Source of the DNA: Pseudomonadota bacterium
Lineage (GTDB): Bacteria > Pseudomonadota > Gammaproteobacteria > Burkholderiales > Rhodocyclaceae
NCBI GenBank assembly: GCA_021811225.1
Contig: JAJZPJ010000119.1
Coordinates: forward strand, 1-8,114
Length of the DNA: 8,114 nucleotides
Direction: 5' to 3'
A model generated the notes under the pieces. That model was not told where the DNA came from. It made no database searches and worked only from the letters and a program-made list of their open reading frames with translations. Position numbers and translations under genes: made by a program. Below are positions 1 through 6,146 of this stretch, piece after piece. Position 1 is the first letter of the stretch, and every line of letters begins with the position of its first letter.

Positions 1-799
1 CCGCTACTCGGGGCGGCAGATGCGGCGCCTGCTCGGACTCATCGAGCAGAGCCCCGCCGATCTGATCGTGACGCCGGAGACGGCCTTCGCCGCATCCTTG
101 AACGATCTGCCCGGCGACATTCTGAGCGAACTGCAGCGTTTCAGCCGGGCTAGCCGCAGCCACCTGTTTCTCGGCATCGCCACGCTCTCGGCCGATGCCG
201 AAGGCCACAACAGCGTCATCCAGATCGCGCCGGATGCGGACCGGATCGCGCGCTACGACAAGGTGAGACTGATGCCCTTCGGCGAATACGCGCCGGCCGG
301 TTTCTCCTGGTTTACCGCCGCGCTCGATATCCCGCTGAAGGATCTGGGTCCGGGTTCGCCCGGGCAGCGGCCGCTGATCCTGGGCGCTGCGCGCATCGGC
401 ATCCTGATCTGCCACGAGGATCTGATCGGCCGGGATCTGCGGCGCTGGCTGCCGCAGGCCGGCTTGCTGCTCAACCCGAGCAACCTGGCCTGGTTCGAAG
501 GCAGCCTCGCCATCGGTCAGCGGCTGCAAATCGTGCAGATGCGCGCGCTCGAAGCGGGTCGGCCCATTTTGCGCGTTGCCAATACCGGAGTGACGGCCTT
601 GATCGACCATCGCGGCCGGGTGCGCAATCGCCTGCCGGAAATGCGCGAGGCCACGCTCGTCGGGCAGGTGCAGCCGATGCGCGGCTCGACGCCTTACGTG
701 CGTTTCGGCGACCTGCCGGTGGTGCTCGGCTGCGCGGCCGGTGCGCTGCTCCATTGGCTGAGGTGCCGCCAGGTTTTCAATTTCTGGCCGAGTCTATAA
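1..799 (+). CDS. lnt: Apolipoprotein N-acyltransferase, C-terminal catalytic part (5' truncated by window edge)
   Basis: Lnt transfers an acyl chain from phospholipid to the N-terminal cysteine of diacylated lipoproteins at the periplasmic face of the inner membrane. About 265 residues are visible in a frame open from base 2, covering the nitrilase-fold (carbon-nitrogen hydrolase) domain; the N-terminal membrane helices lie outside the window. Numbering from the first ATG at base 20 (an internal Met, not the true start), the expected catalytic triad is present: Glu20 in TPETAF, Lys81 in RYDKVRLMPFGEYAP, and Cys131 in ILICHED. MRALEAGRP and RVANTGVTALID are typical Lnt motifs. A hydrophobic segment near residues 232-248 fits the family's C-terminal membrane helix. 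One oddity is that the catalytic Cys is followed by His where Tyr is usual (CHE, not CYE). Family assignment is firm. The possibility of a divergent paralogue rather than the main Lnt cannot be judged from this fragment. Confidence 0.93.
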   Translation, partial: RYSGRQMRRLLGLIEQSPADLIVTPETAFAASLNDLPGDILSELQRFSRASRSHLFLGIATLSADAEGHNSVIQIAPDADRIARYDKVRLMPFGEYAPAGFSWFTAALDIPLKDLGPGSPGQRPLILGAARIGILICHEDLIGRDLRRWLPQAGLLLNPSNLAWFEGSLAIGQRLQIVQMRALEAGRPILRVANTGVTALIDHRGRVRNRLPEMREATLVGQVQPMRGSTPYVRFGDLPVVLGCAAGALLHWLRCRQVFNFWPSL

Positions 800-815
800 C
801 ATGAGCGCGCTCATG
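800..815. promoter_or_regulatory. 16-bp perfect palindrome between lnt and the histidine kinase gene
   Basis: The bases immediately after the lnt stop codon read CATGAGCGCGCTCATG, a perfect self-complementary 16-mer centred between 807 and 808. It fills much of the 37-base gap and lies 10 bases upstream of the kinase gene's Shine-Dalgarno sequence. The symmetry is seen directly; the function is inferred. It could be an operator for a dimeric regulator. As an RNA hairpin it would have almost no loop, and no T-run follows, so an intrinsic terminator is unlikely. Confidence 0.4.
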
Positions 816-825
816 CCACCGACCC

Positions 826-830
826 GAGGA
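826..830 (+). promoter_or_regulatory. Ribosome binding site of the histidine kinase gene
   Basis: GAGGA lies 6 bases upstream of the ATG at 837. This is a good Shine-Dalgarno match and spacing, and it decides the start of the kinase gene. Confidence 0.7.
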
Positions 831-836
831 TGACTC

Positions 837-1526
837 ATGGATGCCGAAGATGTCGATTTCTCCGATTTCATCGCTTCGTCGATACACGACATCAAGAACT
901 CGCTCAACGTCCAGTTGGGTTCCCTGGAAATGCTGGCGGACCGGTGCCGGCAAAGCGGCGACACGGCGATCGTGGAACGGCTCGCGCCGATGATCTACGA
1001 AGCGAACCGGATGAACGGCAATCTGATCCAGATTCTGAGCCTCTACAAGCTGGGCAAGTCGATCTATCCGATCGACTTCTCGGATCAGACGGTCCGGGAA
1101 GTGATCGAGGAGGTGCTGTTGCAGAGCCAGTCGATCATGGACGCCAAGGGCATCGGCCTGTCGCTGGACTGCGCCGACGACTGCCATTGGTATTTCGACC
1201 GGGATCTGGTGGCGGGGGTGCTGATCAACGCGCTCAACAACGCCTACCATTACACCGACGACAAGATCCGCGTGGTGGCCGCCATCGTCGGAGGGTTTCT
1301 CGAGATACGCGTCGAGGACAACGGCGCCGGCTACCCGGAGAGCTTCCTGCAGGCGAACGTCTCTGCGGCCAAGGGGATCAGCTTCGTCAGCGGCAGCACC
1401 GGACTGGGCTTCTATTTTTCCTCCCGGGTGGCCGGCCTGCACAGAAACGGCGATCGCCGCGGCAGCGTCCATATCGAGAACGGCGGCGCCTACGGCGGCG
1501 GCTGTTTCGTGCTCAGGCTGCCGTGA
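837..1526 (+). CDS. Soluble sensor-less histidine kinase (HisKA-like/HATPase_c)
   Basis: This 229-residue protein consists almost only of a kinase core. The phosphoacceptor region is SSIHDIKNSLN with His17 as the likely phosphorylated residue. The ATPase domain shows an N box (NALNNAYHYT, residues 131-140, with Asn135 the likely Mg-ATP ligand), a G1 box (DNGAG, 161-165) and a G2 box (GSTGLG, 186-191), and ends in a typical FVLRLP strand. There is no signal peptide, membrane helix, PAS, GAF or HAMP domain, so it should be cytoplasmic and must receive its signal from a partner or through a very short N-terminus. The start is set by GAGGA 6 bases upstream. It is followed 46 bases later by a receiver-TPR protein, the obvious candidate phosphoacceptor. 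The kinase call is secure; ligand and process are unknown. It could also act as a phosphatase or be activated by another kinase. Confidence 0.88.
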   Translation: MDAEDVDFSDFIASSIHDIKNSLNVQLGSLEMLADRCRQSGDTAIVERLAPMIYEANRMNGNLIQILSLYKLGKSIYPIDFSDQTVREVIEEVLLQSQSIMDAKGIGLSLDCADDCHWYFDRDLVAGVLINALNNAYHYTDDKIRVVAAIVGGFLEIRVEDNGAGYPESFLQANVSAAKGISFVSGSTGLGFYFSSRVAGLHRNGDRRGSVHIENGGAYGGGCFVLRLP

Positions 1527-1572
1527 CCGCGCTTCCATTTGAGATCATCGGCTAGCCGCCGACCGGAAAACA

Positions 1573-3213
1573 ATGACCAACTCGCTCGCCAATTCCAGCG
1601 CCCTGATCATCGACGACTTTCACGGCATGCGCACGATGCTGAAGGATTTCGTCAAGGCGATGGGCGTGAAAACCATCGACAGCGCCGCCAACGCACGGGA
1701 TGCCATCTCCGCGCTCAGATCGAAGCACTACGACATCGTGCTGTGCGATTTCAACCTGGGCCCGGGCAGGAACGGTCTGAACATTCTGGAGGAAGCCAAG
1801 GTACGGAAATACATCGGCTACTCGACGATCTGGGTCATGATCACGGCGGAAAAAAGCATGGCCATGTTCATGGGCGCGGCCGAGATCAAACCCGACGATT
1901 ACCTGCTCAAGCCCTTCAACGGAAAAATGCTGGAGGCCAGGCTCAATCGGCAGATCGAGAAGAGGCGCTCCTTGCGCCCGATCGAGGATGCGGTCGCGGC
2001 CCAGAATTACCTGGACGCCATCAGCTTGTGCGATGAACAACTGAGCCGCGAGTCGCGGAACACCCAGGATCTGCTGCGCATCAAGAGCGAATTGCTGATG
2101 ACCATCGGCGATCTGACCGCGGCCCGCGCCCTGTTCGAGGAGGTGCTGGCGCTGCGCAGCGTTCCCTGGGCCAAGACCGGCCTGGGCAAGACGTATTTTC
2201 TCGACCACGACCTGCCCCGCGCCAAGGAGATATTCCAGGAGGTCCTGAGCGAAAACCGGATGTATCTGGAAGCCGCCGATTGGCTGGCGAAGACCCTGGA
2301 GGAACTGGGCGATACCGTGGCCGCCCAGCAGGTTCTGCAAAACGCGACGAGTCTGTCGCCCAACACCGCCGCGCGGCAAAAGACCCTCGGCGACATCGCT
2401 TTCAAGAACGGCGCCGTCGATCTGGCGCAAGAGGCCTACGAGGCAGCGATCAAGCACAACGAAGATTCGGTTCTCAAGAATCCGGATTCCTACGCCGGAC
2501 TGGCCAAGGTGCTGATCGACAAGGGGGCCGCCGGCGATGCCGTCAAGATCCTCGACAACTGCCGGCAGCAGTTCAAGGAGGAGCCGGAGGCGTTGCTGCA
2601 AGCCGCCATGATAGAGAGCAGCGCTTACCAGAAGCTGGGGCAGCCGGAGAAGGCCGCGCTGGCCGTCGCCGAAGCCGAGAAGCTGATGGCGGGGATGTCC
2701 GGGACAGCCGGCGCACGGATCACCATCGACATGGCCAAGCTGCAATTTCAGCGCGGCGAAAAGGACAAGGCCATGGATCTGCTGGGCAGCGTGGTCAAGA
2801 ACAACCACGAGGATGCCGAGATCCTCAAGCAGGTGAGCGCGGTGTTTTCCCAAGAGAAACTGGGCGAGGCCGGCGCCGCCATGATCAACGAATTGACGCA
2901 GGAAGTCGTGAATGTCAACAATCAGGGCGTGCGCTTGGCCAGCGCGGGCAAATTCGAAGAGGGCAGCCTGCTGCTGCGGGAAGCGATCAAGACGCTGCCG
3001 AACAATGCGACCCTGCTCACGAACCTGTGCGGGATGCTGCTCGGACTGATGTACAAGAACGGCGGCGGCGAGCAGCAGACGGCGGAGATACGGGAACTGC
3101 TGGAACGGGTACGGAAAATAAACCCGTTCAACGCGAAGTATCAGGAATACCTGAAATCCCTGGATCGTTTCGAATCCCGGCAGAGGGGCGCCGTCCGCGC
3201 CGATCGAGAGTGA
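1573..3213 (+). CDS. Response regulator: CheY-like receiver fused to a TPR array
   Basis: The 546-residue product begins with a complete receiver domain (about residues 8-130). It has the acidic pair Asp14-Asp15, phosphoacceptor Asp59 in VLCDFNLGPG, the switch Thr91 in MITAEKS and Lys113 in LLKPF. From about residue 135 to 520 it is a run of paired helices with TPR-like spacing and signatures, for example GDLTAARALFEEVLAL, DLPRAKEIFQEVL and NGAVDLAQEAYEAAI. No DNA-binding, GGDEF, EAL or HD output is seen, so signalling presumably works by phosphorylation-dependent docking of protein partners. The start has a modest GGAAA Shine-Dalgarno sequence just upstream. It lies 46 bases after the histidine kinase on the same strand, probably in one operon and fed by that kinase (inference from adjacency). 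The gene converges on a PilZ-HDOD gene with a 14-base gap. The binding partner is unknown. Confidence 0.9.
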   Translation: MTNSLANSSALIIDDFHGMRTMLKDFVKAMGVKTIDSAANARDAISALRSKHYDIVLCDFNLGPGRNGLNILEEAKVRKYIGYSTIWVMITAEKSMAMFMGAAEIKPDDYLLKPFNGKMLEARLNRQIEKRRSLRPIEDAVAAQNYLDAISLCDEQLSRESRNTQDLLRIKSELLMTIGDLTAARALFEEVLALRSVPWAKTGLGKTYFLDHDLPRAKEIFQEVLSENRMYLEAADWLAKTLEELGDTVAAQQVLQNATSLSPNTAARQKTLGDIAFKNGAVDLAQEAYEAAIKHNEDSVLKNPDSYAGLAKVLIDKGAAGDAVKILDNCRQQFKEEPEALLQAAMIESSAYQKLGQPEKAALAVAEAEKLMAGMSGTAGARITIDMAKLQFQRGEKDKAMDLLGSVVKNNHEDAEILKQVSAVFSQEKLGEAGAAMINELTQEVVNVNNQGVRLASAGKFEEGSLLLREAIKTLPNNATLLTNLCGMLLGLMYKNGGGEQQTAEIRELLERVRKINPFNAKYQEYLKSLDRFESRQRGAVRADRE

Positions 3214-3244
3214 CGGGCGGGATCGGCTCAGGCGCTCCCGCCCG
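3214..3244. terminator. Hairpin shared by two convergent genes, possible bidirectional terminator
   Basis: CGGGCGGGA (3214-3222) and TCCCGCCCG (3236-3244) form a perfect 9-bp GC-rich stem with a 13-base loop. The left arm starts directly after the TGA of the receiver-TPR gene, and the loop contains the stop codon of the opposing PilZ-HDOD gene (3228-3230). The position and strong stem suit transcription ending from both sides. There is no T-run on either side, so it is not a classical intrinsic terminator and may instead be an mRNA 3'-end stabiliser. A second, overlapping hairpin (3241-3260) competes for bases 3241-3244. Confidence 0.45.
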
Positions 3245-4478
3245 GGACGGAATGTCCGGGTGACGCCTGCCGTCCCCGTTCGAACGCGAGTTCGGCCTGG
3301 GCGACCAGCGCCGCCTGATCTTCCTGCGCCACGCCGATCAGGCGGGCGGCGAGCCATTCCAGGCTGGCCCCGGGCAGCAGTCGCCGGGCCGCCGCCAGAT
3401 CGTCGGGCAGCGCCGGATTGTCGCTGCCGGCGCCGAGGTGGCGCGCGGTATCGATGCACAGTCTGGCCAGATTGGCCCGGGGACTGTCGGTGCCGCGTAT
3501 GAGCTGAACCAGGATGGCGGGCAGCTTCCAGATTTCGGCGCACTTCAAGGTCAGATCCTTGAACCTGAAGCCGCAGCTCAACTCCTGCGCCGTCGCCGAG
3601 CGCTTGGATTCGCCGCTGGCCAAGGAGTCCAGCGCGGCCTGCGGCAGCTCCGGCGCGAAGTGCCAGAGCATCAGCTCGCCGATTTCTGACAGCAACACCG
3701 CCATCACCAGTTCGTCGGGCGAGATATCGGCTCGCGCCGGCGACCAGGCCGCCGCCAGCCGGCCGGCGACCACGGCGGCCGATTCGCCGGCAGCCAGGCC
3801 CTGGTTGGTTTCGTCGGTTTCCGGGCTGGCGAGCAGCAATTCCCTGAAGGCCGTTTCGCCCAACTGCAGCACCGCCGCCAGCGGCGTGGTGGTCTCGTGT
3901 CCGAGCCGGCTGCTGCGTCGATTTTCCGCCTCCCTGAGCAGGCACAGGCAGAGAAAGGGATCGGTGTCGGCTAGCCCGGCGAGATCCTTGCCCGACACCT
4001 TCCCTTGGGCTTCCAGCTCGATCAGCGCCGCCTTCGACCGTGCCATCACCGGCAGTTGTTGCGCGGTCAGATAGGCGGCCCACTGTTCCACCCGCCAGTG
4101 CTTCCTGTACAGGGCGGAGAGCTGCGCATCGACCAGCCGGTAGGCGTCCGACGAGAGGGCGGCGGCGAGCTGGCTCTCCAGCTGCGGCGAGAGCTGTTGG
4201 AAGCAGAGGGAGATCAGCCAGGCGTCGCCGATCCGGCTTCTTCCGCTCAGGCGGGAGAGCAGCTTCATCGCCGGCGCTGTCGGCAGCGGCGACAATTCCA
4301 GCATCACGGCGGCGCCCTCCGGCGGGGAGCGATCGACGAGCAAAGAGCAGCCCCCCAGGGAAAGATTGGCGACCGTGGCGCCGTCCCGGAAAATCTCGGC
4401 ACCGAGCTGCCAGAATGCCTGCGCCTTGAGTTCCGAGACGGGCTTGTAGCGCGGATGTTGGCGACGCTCGATGGCCAT
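3228..4478 (-). CDS. PilZ-HDOD fusion signalling protein
   Basis: This 416-residue protein has an N-terminal PilZ domain (about residues 3-110) with both c-di-GMP-binding motifs: RxxxR (Arg6...Arg10 in ERRQHPRYK) and (D/N)xSxxG (Asn38, Ser40, Gly43 in NLSLGG). An HDOD domain follows (about 135-345), with recognisable DPFLCLCLLREAEN, a degenerate HD segment LLSEIGELML (residues 262-271) where true HD enzymes have His-Asp, and EIWKLPAILVQLIRG. HDOD domains are regarded as non-catalytic signalling or scaffold modules, so this looks like a c-di-GMP-responsive adaptor. No signal peptide or membrane segment is seen. The ATG at 4478 is chosen because the PilZ motif begins immediately after it. No clear Shine-Dalgarno sequence precedes it, so translation may be weak or start on a short leader. 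It converges on the receiver-TPR gene. Its target is unknown. Confidence 0.87.
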   Translation of the reverse strand: MAIERRQHPRYKPVSELKAQAFWQLGAEIFRDGATVANLSLGGCSLLVDRSPPEGAAVMLELSPLPTAPAMKLLSRLSGRSRIGDAWLISLCFQQLSPQLESQLAAALSSDAYRLVDAQLSALYRKHWRVEQWAAYLTAQQLPVMARSKAALIELEAQGKVSGKDLAGLADTDPFLCLCLLREAENRRSSRLGHETTTPLAAVLQLGETAFRELLLASPETDETNQGLAAGESAAVVAGRLAAAWSPARADISPDELVMAVLLSEIGELMLWHFAPELPQAALDSLASGESKRSATAQELSCGFRFKDLTLKCAEIWKLPAILVQLIRGTDSPRANLARLCIDTARHLGAGSDNPALPDDLAAARRLLPGASLEWLAARLIGVAQEDQAALVAQAELAFERGRQASPGHSVPGGSA

Positions 4479-4545
4479 GGGGCGGCTAGTAGTCGGTCCT
4501 GTTGAAACGTGAAGCCGTAGGTCGGCCCGCGACGCCCGAGCCCGG

Positions 4546-5160
4546 TTAGAGTTTGCCGCCGCTTTTCTTGATCAGCGCTGCGGTCTCCGCGTGCTCGTTT
4601 CGCGACGCGTAGAATCTCGGCGTCCTGCCGTACTTGTCCTTGAGATTGACGTCGGCGCCGTGCGCGATCAGCAGCTTGGCCAGGCGATAGCCGCCGATGG
4701 CCGCCGTCAGGTGCAGCGGGGTCATGCCGGTATCCGTCTGGGCATTGACGTCGGCGCCCTTGTCGAGCAGCAGGGTCGCGATCTCCGGATTGGCCGCCAA
4801 TACCGCCGCGTGCAGCGGCGTGAGCCCGTCCGAGTCCCGGGCCTTGACGTCCGCGCCGTGGGCGATCAAGAGCGCCGCGATCTGCTTGCGGTTGTAGAAG
4901 CAGGCGACGTGCAGGGCCGTTCTGCCCAGGATATCGGGGGCATTGACGTCCGCTCCGGCTGCGAGCAGAGACTCCACCGCTTTCAGATTGCCTTTTCTGA
5001 CCGCGACGGAGAGCGGCGGCCCCATCGTCAGTCCGTCGACCTGTGCCGATTGGGCCTTTTTATCCGCCGCCCTCTCCCGCGCTCTGTCGGTCCGGTCGCC
5101 ACAGCCTGCCAGGAGCAGGAGCGCCATCAGGAAGGCAGCGATTCTTGCCGCAAGTCGCAT
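4546..5160 (-). CDS. Ankyrin-repeat lipoprotein
   Basis: The 204-residue product has a lipoprotein signal peptide: MRLAAR, a hydrophobic stretch, then the lipobox LAGC with Cys20 as the lipidated residue. Gly at +2 and Asp at +3 give no classical inner-membrane retention signal, so outer-membrane anchoring facing the periplasm is likely. After a charged linker (21-45) come about five ankyrin repeats (near 46-75, 78-108, 111-141, 144-174 and 177-204). The first and last are degenerate, and the middle ones carry TPLH or TALH and HGADV/KGADV motifs spaced exactly 33 residues apart. Ankyrin arrays bind proteins; no enzymatic domain is present. AGGAG 10 bases upstream supports the ATG. The gene lies 65 bases downstream of the MBL hydrolase gene on the same strand and may share its transcript or have its own promoter. 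The partner is unknown. It would be a substrate of Lnt, whose gene lies in the same window. Confidence 0.88.
   Translation of the reverse strand: MRLAARIAAFLMALLLLAGCGDRTDRARERAADKKAQSAQVDGLTMGPPLSVAVRKGNLKAVESLLAAGADVNAPDILGRTALHVACFYNRKQIAALLIAHGADVKARDSDGLTPLHAAVLAANPEIATLLLDKGADVNAQTDTGMTPLHLTAAIGGYRLAKLLIAHGADVNLKDKYGRTPRFYASRNEHAETAALIKKSGGKL
4645..4960 (-). repeat. In-gene tandem repeat of 99-bp period encoding ankyrin units
   Basis: The element TTGACGTC(C/G)GC, coding for GADV on the minus strand, recurs with its GAC at 4648, 4747, 4846 and 4945. The spacing is exactly 99 bases, or 33 codons. It marks the repeat unit of the ankyrin gene. The units are diverged between these anchors, so slippage risk is probably low. 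Confidence 0.75.
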
Positions 5161-5170
5161 TGAATTCTTT

Positions 5171-5175
5171 CTCCT
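5171..5175 (-). promoter_or_regulatory. Ribosome binding site of the ankyrin lipoprotein gene
   Basis: AGGAG on the minus strand, 10 bases upstream of the ATG at 5160, is a strong Shine-Dalgarno match with slightly long spacing. It supports the start that gives an intact lipoprotein signal peptide. Confidence 0.65.
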
Positions 5176-5182
5176 GAAAATG

Positions 5183-5197
5183 GATCGTCAGACGATC
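5183..5197. repeat. Short inverted repeat upstream of the ankyrin lipoprotein gene
   Basis: GATCGTC-A-GACGATC is a 7-bp inverted repeat around a single central base, in the 65-base gap between the MBL hydrolase and the ankyrin gene, just upstream of the latter's ribosome binding site. It could be an operator or a small mRNA hairpin. No T-run follows on the minus strand in a terminator-like position. The symmetry is visible; any function is a guess. Confidence 0.3.
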
Positions 5198-5225
5198 GAC
5201 GGCCATTTTGCCTGATTTTCGGTCC

Positions 5226-6146
5226 TCAGGCGGTTTGCGTCGGGAGGATATCGTCGCCTTGCAATTTCACCACCCCCGCCCGGAGCAGTTCTTCCAGCAG
5301 CCATTCGGCCAGACCGGCGGTCGGCTGATGCAGGCGGGCGTGGGCATCGTGGAAGAAGGGGATGCTCTCCAGATAGCCGGCGAGCCGGTCGCGGCGCAGC
5401 CGCCCCAGTTCGAGCAGGTTGAAGGTGAACAGCGCCTTGATGGCGCTCCTGACCATCCGCGCCGGATTCTGCTCGAAGGCGGCGACGCGCTGCAGCGCGC
5501 GCGCCATGGCGTCGTCGAACTCGGCGAAGGGTGCGCCGTGGCCGGGGATCACGACATCCACCGCGAGCCGGCCGATCGCCTCCAGCGTCGCTTTGGTCGC
5601 CGCCAGGCCGGCCGCCTGGCCGCTGATCTCGGCGAACTGGATGCCGAAGCCGTCGCGCCACAGCGCGTCGCCCGAGATCAACAGGCGCGCGCTCTCGCAG
5701 TGGAAGACCAGCGCCGCCATGTCGTGTCCGGGCGCCGCCAGCGCGCGCCAGACGAGGCCGGCGAGCTCGAATTCCTCGCCGGCTTTGATCACCGCGTCGT
5801 GGCGGAAGCGGTCGCCGTGCTGGCCGGAGGGCTTGAGCAGCAGGAAGTCCTCGTCCCAGGCGGCGATCGCCGCGGCGATGCCCTCGGGCACGGTGATGGC
5901 GCAGCCCAGCGCGCGCTGCAGCGTGGCGTTGCCGCCGATGTGGTCGGAGTGCGAGTGGCTATTGATGATGCGCGCCAGCCGCCGGCCGTCCAAGGCCTCC
6001 CGGACCAGCGCCAGCGTCTGTTGCGCGTGGCTGATGTAGCCGCTGTCTACCAGGGTGGCGCGCTCGCCCTCGAGCAGCAGGATGTTGTTGGAGGAGAGCC
6101 AGCCGCGCTCCAGCACGCGGACCTGCTGCGGCAGACGCGGCTTCAC
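5226..6146 (-). CDS. MBL-fold metallo-hydrolase, LACTB2-like, in a leucine-degradation operon
   Basis: The 306-residue product carries the full metallo-beta-lactamase-fold metal site: HSHSDH (His64, His66, Asp68, His69), His141 in PGHD, Asp160 in SGDALW and His203 in PGHG. The C-terminal part (about 225-306) is helical and ends in a winged-helix-like segment (EWLLEELLRAGVVKLQGD), the arrangement of LACTB2-type and related hydrolases; thioesterase or glyoxalase-II-like chemistry is possible. The frame is open further upstream, but that extension is an Arg-rich shadow of the DUF1289 gene. The GTG at 6146 is preferred because it overlaps the DUF1289 stop as GTGA and the protein fold begins right after it. 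No Shine-Dalgarno sequence is obvious, so translational coupling is likely. By position it probably acts on an intermediate or by-product of the leucine/isovalerate pathway, such as an acyl thioester; this is inference. No secretion signal is present. Confidence 0.85.
   Translation of the reverse strand: MKPRLPQQVRVLERGWLSSNNILLLEGERATLVDSGYISHAQQTLALVREALDGRRLARIINSHSHSDHIGGNATLQRALGCAITVPEGIAAAIAAWDEDFLLLKPSGQHGDRFRHDAVIKAGEEFELAGLVWRALAAPGHDMAALVFHCESARLLISGDALWRDGFGIQFAEISGQAAGLAATKATLEAIGRLAVDVVIPGHGAPFAEFDDAMARALQRVAAFEQNPARMVRSAIKALFTFNLLELGRLRRDRLAGYLESIPFFHDAHARLHQPTAGLAEWLLEELLRAGVVKLQGDDILPTQTA

Noticed and set aside
777..1538. A 253-codon minus-strand frame opposite the histidine kinase
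   Set aside because: The plus frame has H, N, G1 and G2 boxes and a Shine-Dalgarno sequence; the antisense product shows no motif.
1549..1558. The 10-bp palindrome CGGCTAGCCG between the kinase and receiver-TPR genes
   Set aside because: It is short and common by chance in GC-rich DNA, with no T-run or second half-site, so it is not listed as a regulatory feature.
2280..3263. A 327-codon plus-strand frame within the receiver-TPR gene
   Set aside because: It is a +1 shadow with an Arg/Gly-rich product, while the main frame continues regular TPR helices to its stop.
1552..4083. An 843-codon open frame on the minus strand across the receiver-TPR and PilZ-HDOD genes
   Set aside because: It is antisense to a gene with clear receiver and TPR motifs and out of frame with the PilZ-HDOD gene. 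Its product is low-complexity, rich in Gly, Arg, Gln and Ala with no domain. Long shadow frames are expected at this GC content.
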